Shown here piece after piece: positions 1-9,823 of a stretch of DNA of 63,297 nt. A program made the position numbers and the translations under genes. Origin of the DNA: Paenibacillus chitinolyticus NBRC 15660 (GTDB lineage: Bacteria; Bacillota; Bacilli; Paenibacillales; NBRC-103111); assembly GCF_000739915.1 (NCBI RefSeq), contig NZ_BBJT01000020.1, positions 1 to 63,297 of the forward strand. Reading direction: 5' to 3'. Positions within the stretch are counted from its first letter, which is position 1. Each line of letters opens with the position of its first letter. The notes under the pieces are model-generated. The model worked only from the letters and a program-made list of their open reading frames with translations, was not told the origin of the DNA and did not search any database.

Positions 1-46
1 CTGACAAACAGAATGCAAGCCCAAATTTTGGACAAGCCCAAAAAAA

Positions 47-77
47 TTAAAAAGGCGCCAAATCGGCGCCTTTTTAC
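47..77 (-). terminator. Rho-independent terminator after lysS
   Basis: A GGCGCC/GGCGCC stem with a five-base loop is flanked by A-runs on one side and T-runs on the other, so it could stop transcription in both directions. It lies just after the lysS stop codon and probably ends the greA-lysS transcripts. Confidence 0.85.
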
Positions 78-85
78 GTACAAAT

Positions 86-1603
<1,518 letters not shown>

Positions 1604-1722
1604 TTATAGCTCCGGATTGCGAAGCTTTTAGCATGCCCTTCCCGCTCCCGATGATGCTCCCAAGAGGAGAAAAGCAGCGCTTATTATGCGGGCTGCCCGT
1701 AATTATACGGTCTATTCTACGC

Positions 1723-1750
1723 GAAAAAAGCTTCCAAAGGAAGCTTTTCC
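1723..1750 (-). terminator. Terminator between greA and lysS
   Basis: On the minus strand the hairpin AAGCTTCC-TTT-GGAAGCTT runs into a T-tract. It lies between the greA stop and the lysS start, so lysS is probably read partly from a separate promoter in the roughly 140 bases that follow. I could not define that promoter with confidence. Confidence 0.75.
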
Positions 1751-1789
1751 TGCATTCCCCGCTTCGGATGTTCATCCAATAGCGCGGTT

Positions 1790-2266
1790 TTATTTTTTGA
1801 TGTCCATGATTTCGTATTGGATAACGCCGGCTGGAACCGTCACATCGACTTTAGCGCCCTTCTGCTTGCCAAGGATCGCTTTGCCGACAGGACTTTCGTT
1901 GGAAATTTTGTTCAGGAAAGGATCGGACTCGGCTGTACCGACAATCGTATACTCGACAAGATCGCCGAATTCGAGATCTTTGAGCGTCACGATAGAGCCC
2001 ACGCTGACGGTATTGATGTCAACTTCGTCCAGATTGACGATACGGGCGTTACGAAGCATTTTCTCCAGGGTAATGACGCGGCCTTCAATAAAAGCCTGCT
2101 CGTTCTTCGCATCCTCGTACTCGGAGTTCTCACTGATATCCCCGTAGCCGATGGCTACTTTAATCCGCTCGGCCACCTCGCGGCGTTTAACCGATTTCAA
2201 ATGTTCGAGTTCTTCCTCAAGTTTCTTGAGGCCTTCCTGGGTAAGGAGCACTTCTTTTTCACTCAT
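1790..2266 (-). CDS. greA: Transcription elongation factor GreA
   Basis: Rescues backtracked RNA polymerase by stimulating cleavage of the nascent transcript. The 158-residue length is typical. The N-terminal half (about residues 1-75) is the long coiled coil that enters the polymerase secondary channel, with the acidic tip near [15 protein letters not shown]. The C-terminal half is the FKBP-like domain, recognisable by [14 protein letters not shown] clear sigma-A promoter lies upstream and a terminator downstream, so the gene can be expressed on its own. Confidence 0.97.
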   Translation of the reverse strand: MSEKEVLLTQEGLKKLEEELEHLKSVKRREVAERIKVAIGYGDISENSEYEDAKNEQAFIEGRVITLEKMLRNARIVNLDEVDINTVSVGSIVTLKDLEFGDLVEYTIVGTAESDPFLNKISNESPVGKAILGKQKGAKVDVTVPAGVIQYEIMDIKK

Positions 2267-2362
2267 ACAAACCTATCTCCCGTCGTGTAAATTCAAGGAA
2301 ATGCTATACGAATTCACTCATTTATTCAAAAAACTTAACGTAAAGCTGCAACTTATTGCCTG

Positions 2363-2391
2363 ATTATAGGGCAACCAATTACAATTGTCAA
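2363..2391 (-). promoter_or_regulatory. Sigma-A promoter of greA
   Basis: On the minus strand a perfect TTGACA (2391-2386) and a perfect TATAAT (2368-2363) are separated by 17 bases. It points at greA about 100 bases away, implying a leader of roughly 90 nucleotides. Confidence 0.85.
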
Positions 2392-2413
2392 TGTAACCCA
2401 GTGCCCCCTTTAC

Positions 2414-3424
2414 TTAGTGCAAAGCAGGCTGTTCTTCCTGATTATCGGACATATTGTCGAAAGAACTCGCATATTCGTCCAGGATGCGGACCATGCCGTC
2501 GCGGGTCGTCTGTTCCATGATGGCGTCCTTCAGGCGGGCGGCGCCTTTCATGCCTTTGAGGTACCACGCCATATGCTTGCGCATTTCCTTGATGGCCACG
2601 TTCTCGCCTTTGAGCTTGATCAATCGGTCCATATGAAGGGTCGCGATACGCATTTTCTCTTCGGCTTCCGGCTCCGGGGGCAGTTCGCCTTTGGTCAGAT
2701 ACTGTACAGTGCGATACAGCATCCAAGGGTTGCCCAGCGCGCCGCGGCCGATCATGACGCCGTCTACACCGGTTTCATCGATCATCCGTTTGGCGTCTTC
2801 CGGCGTAACGACGTCCCCGTTCCCGATAACCGGAATGGAGACGGCCTGCTTGACGTCGCGGATGATGTTCCAGTCCGCTTTGCCGGTATAGAGCTGTTCC
2901 CGCGTACGGCCATGTACGCTAACGGCGGAACCGCCGCCGCGCTCGACCGCCTGGGCGTTCTCGATTGCGTAAATATGCTCGGAGTCCCAGCCTATCCGCA
3001 TTTTGACCGTAACGGGTTTATTCACGGAGCCCACTACCGTCCGTACCATTTCTTCGATTCTCGAAGGGTCGAGCAGCCAGCGCGCCCCCGCATCGCATTT
3101 CGTGATTTTGGGTACGGGGCAGCCCATATTGATATCAATAATATCGGCATTCGTATTGGCGTCGACATATTTAGCGGCTTGCACGAGCGTCTCCGTATCA
3201 CCGCCGAAAATTTGCAGGCTAAGGGGCTTCTCGCGTTCGTCCACGTAGAGCATCTCCATCGTACGGGAGTTGCCGTGCACAATCGCTTTGTCGCTGACCA
3301 TCTCAGCGCAGACCAGGCCGCATCCGAATTCTCTGGCGATCAGACGGAAAGCGGGGTTGCATACGCCGGCCATCGGTGCCAGTACAACGTTATTCGGGGC
3401 GACGACGTCGCCTATTTTTAACAT
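2414..3424 (-). CDS. dusB: tRNA-dihydrouridine synthase, DusB family
   Basis: FMN-dependent enzyme that reduces specific uridines in tRNA to dihydrouridine. The 336-residue protein begins with the TIM-barrel signature VVLAPMAGVCNPAFR. It carries the catalytic cysteine (C102) in NMGCPVPKI, and later the flavin phosphate-binding segment IPVIGNGDV and GVMIGRGALGNPW. The start is set by a GGAGGAG site 8 bases upstream. It follows the folate operon and a small HTH gene in the order known from B. subtilis (yacF). The C-terminal helical tRNA-binding domain covers about residues 245-320. Confidence 0.96.
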   Translation of the reverse strand: MLKIGDVVAPNNVVLAPMAGVCNPAFRLIAREFGCGLVCAEMVSDKAIVHGNSRTMEMLYVDEREKPLSLQIFGGDTETLVQAAKYVDANTNADIIDINMGCPVPKITKCDAGARWLLDPSRIEEMVRTVVGSVNKPVTVKMRIGWDSEHIYAIENAQAVERGGGSAVSVHGRTREQLYTGKADWNIIRDVKQAVSIPVIGNGDVVTPEDAKRMIDETGVDGVMIGRGALGNPWMLYRTVQYLTKGELPPEPEAEEKMRIATLHMDRLIKLKGENVAIKEMRKHMAWYLKGMKGAARLKDAIMEQTTRDGMVRILDEYASSFDNMSDNQEEQPALH

Positions 3425-3435
3425 GTGTTCTCCTC

Positions 3436-3648
3436 CTATTTGCCGGAGGGCGGAAGAAGCTCCTCCGGTTCAATGCCCAGGGCATTGGATATTTTCTGAA
3501 TCATCCGGGTGTCCGGTTTACGTGTTCCCCGTTCGACGGAACCGAGAACGGCTATTGAAACGCCAAGCAGTTCGGCGAGTTGGTTCTGGGTGTATCCTTT
3601 CAGCTTGCGGAATGCCCGGATTCGCTGGGCCACTGCATTTTTTTCCAC
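3436..3648 (-). CDS. Small XRE-family HTH protein (YazB-like)
   Basis: A 70-residue, single-domain helix-turn-helix protein. The recognition fold reads YTQNQLAELLGVSIAVLGSVERG (split here only for reference; core TQNQLAELLGVS). It is probably a DNA-binding regulator, but its target is unknown. It occupies the position of yazB in B. subtilis, between folK and dusB. Its first 49 bases overlap the 3' end of folK in a different frame, so the two are probably translationally linked. Confidence 0.88.
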   Translation of the reverse strand: MEKNAVAQRIRAFRKLKGYTQNQLAELLGVSIAVLGSVERGTRKPDTRMIQKISNALGIEPEELLPPSGK

Positions 3649-4136
3649 AACATAACGCCTTCCTTTCCATCCAGTTTAGCCAACTGTTTCTCTATGGATG
3701 CAAACGATGTGTTCGGTATATGTGAAAAAAGATCTGCCAAGGGGACTAACACAAACGCTCGCTCCTGCATACGGGGATGCGGGACAATCAAATCCGGCGT
3801 GCGGATCTCCCGCTCCCCGTAAAGCAGCAAATCCAAGTCAATCGTTCGGGGACCGAAGCGAATGTCTCGGACTCTGCCCAGCACTTGCTCGATGTTCTGC
3901 ATGACTGCAAGCAGCCCTTCCGGAGAAAGGCTCGTATGAACGGCTGCGGCCATGTTTAAAAAGGCATCCTGGTCCACATACCCGACCGGATCCGTCTCAT
4001 AAATGGACGAACAGGCCAGCACTTGAACGTGCGGGTGTTCGTCCAGCTTCTTAAGCGCTTCGGCCAAATACCGCTCCCGGTCTCCTATGTTGGAACCAAG
4101 CGCGATATATGCGGTCGTGATGTCGGCAGGGCTCAT
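3600..4136 (-). CDS. folK: HPPK, 6-hydroxymethyl-7,8-dihydropterin pyrophosphokinase
   Basis: Transfers pyrophosphate from ATP to 6-hydroxymethyl-dihydropterin, the step before dihydropteroate synthase. The 178-residue protein shows AYIALGSNIGDRERYL at the N-terminus and the family signature FGPRTIDLDLLLYG near residue 92. The start overlaps the folB stop by four bases (ATGA type), a mark of coupled translation. The 3' end overlaps the small HTH gene. Confidence 0.97.
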   Translation of the reverse strand: MSPADITTAYIALGSNIGDRERYLAEALKKLDEHPHVQVLACSSIYETDPVGYVDQDAFLNMAAAVHTSLSPEGLLAVMQNIEQVLGRVRDIRFGPRTIDLDLLLYGEREIRTPDLIVPHPRMQERAFVLVPLADLFSHIPNTSFASIEKQLAKLDGKEGVMLWKKMQWPSESGHSAS

Positions 4137-4501
4137 GATTGCGCCCGCTTCCGGCTTATCTCAACGGTCACGCCTGCAAAATGAATATCGAAAGGCGGAT
4201 GTGGTTTGATTACCCGCACCGTCACTTCTTCGATACTAGTATAAGTTTCAAGAAGGGAGGATGCAACCTGCTCCGCCAGAGCCTCGATCAATTTAAAGGT
4301 TCTTTTCTCCACGACCTCTTTAATAACGGCATACGCCTCCGCGTAGTTGATGGAATCTTCTATGTTATCGGTACGGCCGGGTTTGTCCAGCGGCATGTGC
4401 AGCTCGACATCCACATAAAAACGCTGTCCCAATTTATTTTCTTCGGCAAAAACGCCATGATACCCGTAAAACTCCATACGTGTCAGTATAAGTTTGTCCA
4501 T
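4133..4501 (-). CDS. folB: Dihydroneopterin aldolase
   Basis: Cleaves 7,8-dihydroneopterin to 6-hydroxymethyl-dihydropterin and glycolaldehyde. The 122-residue protein has the family hallmarks GYHGVFAEENKLGQRFYVDVEL near the N-terminus (key residues G14, H15, E20, E21) and a catalytic lysine in VIKPHPPF. An AGGAGG-type site precedes the ATG. It is flanked by folP and folK in the folate operon. Confidence 0.97.
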   Translation of the reverse strand: MDKLILTRMEFYGYHGVFAEENKLGQRFYVDVELHMPLDKPGRTDNIEDSINYAEAYAVIKEVVEKRTFKLIEALAEQVASSLLETYTSIEEVTVRVIKPHPPFDIHFAGVTVEISRKRAQS

Positions 4502-4590
4502 TACACATCTTCCTCCTCAAGCCTCAAAATCAGAATAAGCGCAAAACTGCCGGTCCGAAATCCAGAAGACTATCGGGGCAGATTCAGGTT

Positions 4591-5421
4591 CTACATACTC
4601 CCGGGTCCGCGAACGATTGCGTCCGTCATGACGGCTACCCGCTTCATTGCGTGCACATCGTGTACACGGATGATATCGCAGCCCTGCGCAATTCCGAGCG
4701 CCGTTGTAGCCGCCGTTCCTTCAATGACGTCATCGGGCGGCAGTCCGAGCGTCGTGCGGATCATACTTTTGCGGGAAGTGCCGAGCAGGACGGGATACCC
4801 AAGCTCCGCAATAGCCTCCAGCCGGTTCATCAGCCACAAATTCTGCTCGTAGCTTTTGGCGAAACCGATACCGGGGTCGAGGATGATATTCGTCTTCTTC
4901 ACTCCCGCGCTCAAAGCGAGATCAATACTTTCCCGGAGATCCTGCAGAACTTCCGGCAGAAAATCCGTATATACGGCCTCCGGGCGGTTATGCATGAGAA
5001 TAACCGGACAGCCGGCTTGAGCCGCCACGCCGGCTATGTCCGGGTCCGCTTTGAATCCCCATACATCGTTGATGATATGGGCACCCGCTTCGATCGCCTG
5101 CCTCGCGACCTCCGCTTTGTAAGTATCCACCGAAATCGGAACCCGAACGTGCCGGACCAGTTCCCGGATAACAGGTACGACTCGTTCCAACTCCTCCCGG
5201 AGCGAAACAGGCGCGTGTCCCGGACGGGTCGACTCTCCGCCGATGTCGATCATATCGGCTCCTTCTTCCACCATGCTCAGCGCGTGTTTTACCGCATGCT
5301 CCACGGTAGTGTAAGAGCCTCCGTCGGAGAAAGAATCCGGCGTGACGTTCAGAATTCCCATAATGAGAGTCCGGCGTCCGAGTTCAAAGCTTGTCTCTCC
5401 TGCTGCAAACGTTCGAATCAT
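4591..5421 (-). CDS. folP: Dihydropteroate synthase
   Basis: Condenses p-aminobenzoate with dihydropterin pyrophosphate to form dihydropteroate; it is the sulfonamide target. Both family signatures are present: MGILNVTPDSFSDGG near residue 20 and DIGGESTRPG near residue 60, with TSRKSMI toward the C-terminus. I chose the ATG at 5421 (276 residues) because AGGAAGTG lies 9 bases before it. An in-frame GTG at 5433 would overlap that site. Upstream neighbours pabABC supply the p-aminobenzoate. Confidence 0.96.
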   Translation of the reverse strand: MIRTFAAGETSFELGRRTLIMGILNVTPDSFSDGGSYTTVEHAVKHALSMVEEGADMIDIGGESTRPGHAPVSLREELERVVPVIRELVRHVRVPISVDTYKAEVARQAIEAGAHIINDVWGFKADPDIAGVAAQAGCPVILMHNRPEAVYTDFLPEVLQDLRESIDLALSAGVKKTNIILDPGIGFAKSYEQNLWLMNRLEAIAELGYPVLLGTSRKSMIRTTLGLPPDDVIEGTAATTALGIAQGCDIIRVHDVHAMKRVAVMTDAIVRGPGSM

Positions 5422-5442
5422 TCCAAAAGTCACTTCCTAAGG

Positions 5443-6321
5443 CTAGAGTAATCTCGTGCATTCCCGATACAACTGAGCCAGGCGGCTCGTAACAGGTCCG
5501 GCCATTCCCCGTGAGACGGTTATCGAACCGCCACGCTCATCAAACAGTTCATTTATAGAAACAATTTCCTGTACCGAATTCGTCACAAAAATTTCGTCTG
5601 CCTCACACAGCTCGCTCCAGGGAAATAATCCCTCGCTTATTTCCAAGCCTTCCTCTTCTGCAAGCTTAAGGACAAAAGCGCGTGTAATACCGGGAAGAAT
5701 GCCCGTTGTCAAAGAAGGAGTGAAGCAGACGACTCCTTTGATCCAGAAAATATTGCTGACGATTCCTTCCGCTACATATCCGCCGTTATCCGTAAGAAAA
5801 AGTCCTTCCGCCCCATGCGCCCACGGATAGTTCATCATTTCTCTTTTGGCAAGGATATTGTTCATGTAATGGAACGACTTATGCCTGCGTCCGCTTTCGG
5901 GCGTATTTCTCCGCAGATTCAGCAGCTGAAGGGGACGTGAGGCAGGCTGATCCGCGTTCCGTGGCGGAAGGCTTTTGACGTAAATAATCTCGCTGGGATT
6001 CTCATAAAAAGCGCCGCCCGGCAAACCGAGCATGTCCACTCCGGCCGAGACGGCATACCGGAAATAGGCGTCCTCCAGTCCGTTAGCCCGAAGAAGCTCC
6101 TCCACTCTGGCCCTCATTCCGGTTTCGTCCGTATGAAACGGAATGCCCAGCTCCGCACAGCCCTCGCGGATTCGTTCCATATGCTCCTTAAGTAAAAAAG
6201 GGTGTCCGTTGTACGTGCGAAACGTCTCGAACAGCCCCATGCCATATAAAAATCCGTGGTCGTAAACGGAGACGACCGCTTCTTTTTCTTCTACCAGATT
6301 TCCGTTCATCCAAATCTTCAT
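5443..6321 (-). CDS. pabC: Aminodeoxychorismate lyase, PLP class IV
   Basis: Converts 4-amino-4-deoxychorismate to p-aminobenzoate and pyruvate. The 292-residue protein has the class IV aminotransferase fold. The PLP lysine is in RRHKSFHYMNN near residue 150, followed by the phosphate-binding segments EGIVSNIFWI and TGILPGITR. It starts two bases after the pabA stop codon and is clearly part of the same operon. D-amino-acid aminotransferases share this fold, but the operon context makes PabC by far the best call. Confidence 0.94.
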   Translation of the reverse strand: MKIWMNGNLVEEKEAVVSVYDHGFLYGMGLFETFRTYNGHPFLLKEHMERIREGCAELGIPFHTDETGMRARVEELLRANGLEDAYFRYAVSAGVDMLGLPGGAFYENPSEIIYVKSLPPRNADQPASRPLQLLNLRRNTPESGRRHKSFHYMNNILAKREMMNYPWAHGAEGLFLTDNGGYVAEGIVSNIFWIKGVVCFTPSLTTGILPGITRAFVLKLAEEEGLEISEGLFPWSELCEADEIFVTNSVQEIVSINELFDERGGSITVSRGMAGPVTSRLAQLYRECTRLL

Positions 6322-6322
6322 T

Positions 6323-6910
6323 TCAAGCCCCGGTTCCCGCCGGTACGGTACGCCCCAGGAAATTGCGGAGCAAAGTCAGGCCGTGGTCCGTAATGATAGA
6401 CTCCGGATGGAACTGCACACCCTCGATCGGGTACTCTTTATGACGGAGTCCCATGATCTCTCCTTCGTCCGAAGTAGCGCTGATTTCCAGACAATCCGGC
6501 AGCGTTTCTTTGCGGACGATCAGGGAGTGGTAGCGCGTTGCCGTGTAGGGAGAAGGAATGTCTTCGAAAATCGTTTTGCCGTCATGATAAATCGGCGAGG
6601 TTTTTCCGTGCATCAATTTGCCTGCCCGGACAACGTCTCCGCCAAATGCCTGACCGATGGCCTGGTGACCGAGACAGACGCCGAGAATGGGGATGCGGCC
6701 TTTGAAATGTCGAATCACGTCAAGACTGATGCCGGCTTCATTCGGGGTGCAAGGTCCCGGAGAAATCAGAATATGGTCCGGGGAAAACTCCTCAATACCG
6801 GACAGATCAATGGCATCGTTGCGTTTCACGACGATGTCCTGTCCCAATTCACCCAGATATTGAACCAGATTGTACGTAAACGAATCGTAATTATCAATGA
6901 CAAGAATCAT
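6323..6910 (-). CDS. pabA: Aminodeoxychorismate synthase, glutamine amidotransferase subunit
   Basis: Supplies ammonia from glutamine to PabB; in Bacillales the same subunit often also serves anthranilate synthase. The 195-residue class I amidotransferase has the nucleophile in [16 protein letters not shown] and the His/Glu pair in VQFHPES near the C-terminus. A GAGGAGGAAG ribosome binding site precedes the ATG. It lies between pabB and pabC. Confidence 0.96.
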   Translation of the reverse strand: MILVIDNYDSFTYNLVQYLGELGQDIVVKRNDAIDLSGIEEFSPDHILISPGPCTPNEAGISLDVIRHFKGRIPILGVCLGHQAIGQAFGGDVVRAGKLMHGKTSPIYHDGKTIFEDIPSPYTATRYHSLIVRKETLPDCLEISATSDEGEIMGLRHKEYPIEGVQFHPESIITDHGLTLLRNFLGRTVPAGTGA

Positions 6911-6933
6911 GCTTGTCTTCCTCCTCTACTCTT

Positions 6934-8532
6934 CTACAGGACCTCTGTCCCTGCTCGGCTCATGCTGTGCTCGCTAAACTGAATCGCTTTCCATAACGCT
7001 CTCGCTTTGTTCAGGGCCTCTTCGTATTCACGGTCCGGCACGGAGTCGATCACGATTCCCGCACCCGCCTGAATATAACCGCTGCCTCCGACCGCTACGA
7101 GCGTTCGTATAAGTATATTAAATTCCATATTGCCGTTGTAGTCAATCCACCCCATCGATCCTGTATAAGGGCCGCGCCGGACCGGCTCCAATTCTTCAAT
7201 GATCTCCATCGTCCGGATTTTCGGCGCCCCGGTTATCGTCCCTCCCGGGAATGCGGCCGCAATGACGTCGAACGCGTCCAGGCCCTCCCGCAGCTCGCCG
7301 GTTACTTCCGAGACGAGGTGCATCACGTGAGAGTACCGCTCGATCACGAAAAACTCATCGACCTTGACGGAGCCGTACCGGGCGATACGTCCAAGGTCGT
7401 TGCGCTCCAGATCCACGAGCATCACGTGCTCCGCACGTTCCTTCTCGTTGGAGAGAAGCTCATCCGCAAGCCGGGCATCCTCTTCCGGCGTGCGACCTCT
7501 GGGGCGCGTACCCGCGATAGGCCGGGTGCGCAGGTGCCTGCCCTCAAGCTGGACCAGCAGCTCGGGCGATCCCGACACAAGCGCGAAGCCGGGGAACCTC
7601 ATCAGCCCCATGTAGGGCGACGGGTTCACAATGCGCAGCGCTTCGTAGATCTGTTCGGGCGATGTTTGAAGCGGTCTGCTCTGGCGGACCGACAAATTCA
7701 CCTGGAAAACATCCCCCTGCCCGATGTAAGCCTGAATCCGCTCGACGGCGCGGATGAAAGATTCCCGCGGAAAGGCCCGGCTGGCACCTTCCGCCGCTTC
7801 CGCCTCCAGCGTGGTGTCTTCGCCGGCGCTCACAAGCGCCTGCCACTCCGCTTCGCGCTGGAGCCGCTGGGCGCCGGCCTCGGTGTCCCCGGCCAGCCTG
7901 TGCCAGAGCCGGAGCATGCTCTCCGAGCGCTGAACGGCGGCCTGGTAGAGCCGGGAGAGGTCGGAGACGGAATGCTCCGACGGCAGCGGGGTATGCACAG
8001 CCGCGTAAAGCCGGCCCTCCTCGCGGTCGAAGACCCAGACCTCGTCGTAGCGGGCGAAGCTGTATTCCGGCAGCGGAAGGTCGTCTTCCGCCAGCTCCGG
8101 AAGCTTCTCCATGCTCCGCACGACATCGTAGCTCCAGAATCCTACGCAGCCGCCTGTGAATTTTGGGGCCCCCGCTACATCCGGGGAACGCCAAGGAGCC
8201 ATCCACCGCTTGACGGTTTCCAGCGGAGCGCCTTGCATAGGAACGGAACGCCAGCCGTCCGGGACGGCTCCGTCCTGTTCCGCGGCTTCCGCCGATGCCG
8301 CACTGCCGCATATGGCCGCCACCGGGTGCAGCCCGAGGAAGGTATATCGGCCTCCTCTGCCGCTCTCCAGTACGAATGCGTGTGTGCCCGCCGCTCTCCA
8401 TGCATGCTCCCAGGTGCTGATATCTTGTGTCCACGGGATACTTGTTATATAAGGAACGGAAGTATAGGCGCCTGCTTCCGCCCATTCCGTCCAGTCAGCC
8501 AAGGTAGTTAACGTTATTGTTGTCGCAGACAT
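6934..8532 (-). CDS. pabB: Aminodeoxychorismate synthase component I
   Basis: Aminates chorismate to 4-amino-4-deoxychorismate, the first committed step toward p-aminobenzoate. The 532-residue product has an N-terminal regulatory-type domain and a C-terminal chorismate-binding domain with AFPGGTITGAPKIRTM and the nearby GSMGWIDYNG. The middle of the gene (about 7650-8400) is much richer in GC than its neighbours and encodes an Ala/Glu-rich linker, so the protein is a little longer than typical. It opens the folate operon. A GAGGAG site precedes the ATG. Confidence 0.95.
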   Translation of the reverse strand: MSATTITLTTLADWTEWAEAGAYTSVPYITSIPWTQDISTWEHAWRAAGTHAFVLESGRGGRYTFLGLHPVAAICGSAASAEAAEQDGAVPDGWRSVPMQGAPLETVKRWMAPWRSPDVAGAPKFTGGCVGFWSYDVVRSMEKLPELAEDDLPLPEYSFARYDEVWVFDREEGRLYAAVHTPLPSEHSVSDLSRLYQAAVQRSESMLRLWHRLAGDTEAGAQRLQREAEWQALVSAGEDTTLEAEAAEGASRAFPRESFIRAVERIQAYIGQGDVFQVNLSVRQSRPLQTSPEQIYEALRIVNPSPYMGLMRFPGFALVSGSPELLVQLEGRHLRTRPIAGTRPRGRTPEEDARLADELLSNEKERAEHVMLVDLERNDLGRIARYGSVKVDEFFVIERYSHVMHLVSEVTGELREGLDAFDVIAAAFPGGTITGAPKIRTMEIIEELEPVRRGPYTGSMGWIDYNGNMEFNILIRTLVAVGGSGYIQAGAGIVIDSVPDREYEEALNKARALWKAIQFSEHSMSRAGTEVL

Positions 8533-8710
8533 GCAGCCAGCTCCTCATTCCGCTCTATACTCATGCGGTAAGGTAAGATAGGTTAGTTAATCGAAACGGC
8601 ATGAATTGTGTTTATTTGACAAATTCCGTAAGCTGCACGCCGCGATTTTCCTGTTCGAAAACCGGGGTTTGCGTCGGATTTGTCCCTTAGTATACTTGAA
8701 TTGGCTCAAA

Positions 8711-8743
8711 ATAAAAAGCCTCCAGCACGATCTGCTGAAGACT
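8711..8743 (-). terminator. Terminator after cysK
   Basis: On the minus strand an 11-bp stem (AGTCTTCAGCA with TGCTGGAGGCT, including G-T pairs) is followed by TTTTTATTTT. It separates cysK from the folate operon, so pabB should have its own promoter in the next 180 bases; I did not find an unambiguous one. Confidence 0.85.
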
Positions 8744-8771
8744 TTCGGAGCGTTCCGTTTCTTATCCGGCT

Positions 8772-9710
8772 CTATTCGTCGAATTGGTAAAGCGGGGTGC
8801 TCAAGTAACGCTCACCGTTGCTCGGAATGACGGCAATAACACGTTTGCCGGGCCCGAGTTCTTTGGCAACTTTAAGGGCAGCGAAGATCGCCGCACCGGA
8901 AGAAATACCGCCCAGAATCCCTTCTTGACGAGCAACGCTGCGCGAAGTTTCGAAAGCATCCTCGTTGTCGACCGGGATAATCTGATCGTAGATTTCCGTG
9001 TTCAAAATGTCCGGCACAAAACCGGCGCCGATCCCTTGGATCTTATGCGGGCCCGGCTTGCCTCCCGACAGAACCGGCGAAGCGCTTGGCTCTACCGCTA
9101 CGATTTTGATGCCCGGGAAGTTCTCGCGCAGCACCTCGCCCGTACCGGTGATCGTTCCGCCAGTTCCGATACCGGCGATAAAAGCATCCAGCTTGCCGTC
9201 GTGGCCTTTGATGGCTTCGACAATTTCCGGACCTGTCGTTTCACGGTGAATTTTAACGTTGGCCTGGTTTTTAAACTGCTGAGGAATAAAATAGTCAGGG
9301 TTCTCCGCTTGAAGCTCTTCCGCTTTGCGGATAGCGCCCTTCATGCCCTCGGCTCCAGGTGTCAGAACAAGCTCGGCACCGTAAGCGCGCAGCAGATTGC
9401 GGCGTTCCATACTCATCGTTTCCGGCATAACCAGAATGGCACGGTATCCTTTCGCCGCCGCTACCATGGCCAGACCGATCCCCGTGTTGCCGCTAGTCGG
9501 CTCTACGATCGTGTCGCCCGGCTTCAGCTTGCCTTCCTGTTCAGCGGTTTCGATCATGCTGATGGCAATCCGGTCTTTTACACTTGCACCCGGGTTCTGG
9601 AACTCGAGCTTTACGTAAATTTCCGCGCTATCTTCCGGAACGATCCGGTTTAATTTTACAAGCGGAGTATTCCCGATTAACTGTGTAATGCTTTGCACCA
9701 ATTTAGCCAT
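8772..9710 (-). CDS. cysK: Cysteine synthase A (O-acetylserine sulfhydrylase)
   Basis: PLP enzyme making cysteine from O-acetylserine and sulfide. The PLP lysine lies in [11 protein letters not shown], the substrate loop is [12 protein letters not shown] and the phosphate-binding loop is [12 protein letters not shown]. The ATG at 9710 (312 residues) sits 9 bases after GGGAGG; the in-frame GTG three codons earlier overlaps that site. The gene has its own promoter and terminator, and a dyad lies just after the promoter (see separate entries). Confidence 0.97.
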   Translation of the reverse strand: MAKLVQSITQLIGNTPLVKLNRIVPEDSAEIYVKLEFQNPGASVKDRIAISMIETAEQEGKLKPGDTIVEPTSGNTGIGLAMVAAAKGYRAILVMPETMSMERRNLLRAYGAELVLTPGAEGMKGAIRKAEELQAENPDYFIPQQFKNQANVKIHRETTGPEIVEAIKGHDGKLDAFIAGIGTGGTITGTGEVLRENFPGIKIVAVEPSASPVLSGGKPGPHKIQGIGAGFVPDILNTEIYDQIIPVDNEDAFETSRSVARQEGILGGISSGAAIFAALKVAKELGPGKRVIAVIPSNGERYLSTPLYQFDE

Positions 9711-9742
9711 TCGTGTCACCCTCCCAGGTTTGGAAAAAAAGG

Positions 9743-9772
9743 ATTTATATCCGAGTTATTAGGTTGGTATTA
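9743..9772 (-). promoter_or_regulatory. Possible Rrf2/CymR-type operator before cysK
   Basis: Just downstream of the cysK -10 box the minus strand has an imperfect dyad with arms TATAATACC and GGATATAA around CCTAATAACTC. AT-rich dyads of this kind bind Rrf2-family regulators such as CymR, the cysteine-metabolism repressor of Firmicutes. The identification rests on motif shape and gene context only. Confidence 0.4.
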
Positions 9773-9779
9773 TAATCCT

Positions 9780-9808
9780 ATATTATCAGTGCCTAAGACC
9801 CTTGTCAA
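9780..9808 (-). promoter_or_regulatory. Sigma-A promoter of cysK
   Basis: TTGACA (9808-9803) and TAATAT (9785-9780) are separated by 17 bases on the minus strand. The site separates cysK from the nad-coaX-hslO run upstream. Confidence 0.8.
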
Positions 9809-9823
9809 CACCTTACAATTTCC

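Noticed and set aside
7318-8511. 397-codon plus-strand frame opposite pabB
   Set aside because: Antisense shadow of pabB in its GC-rich part.
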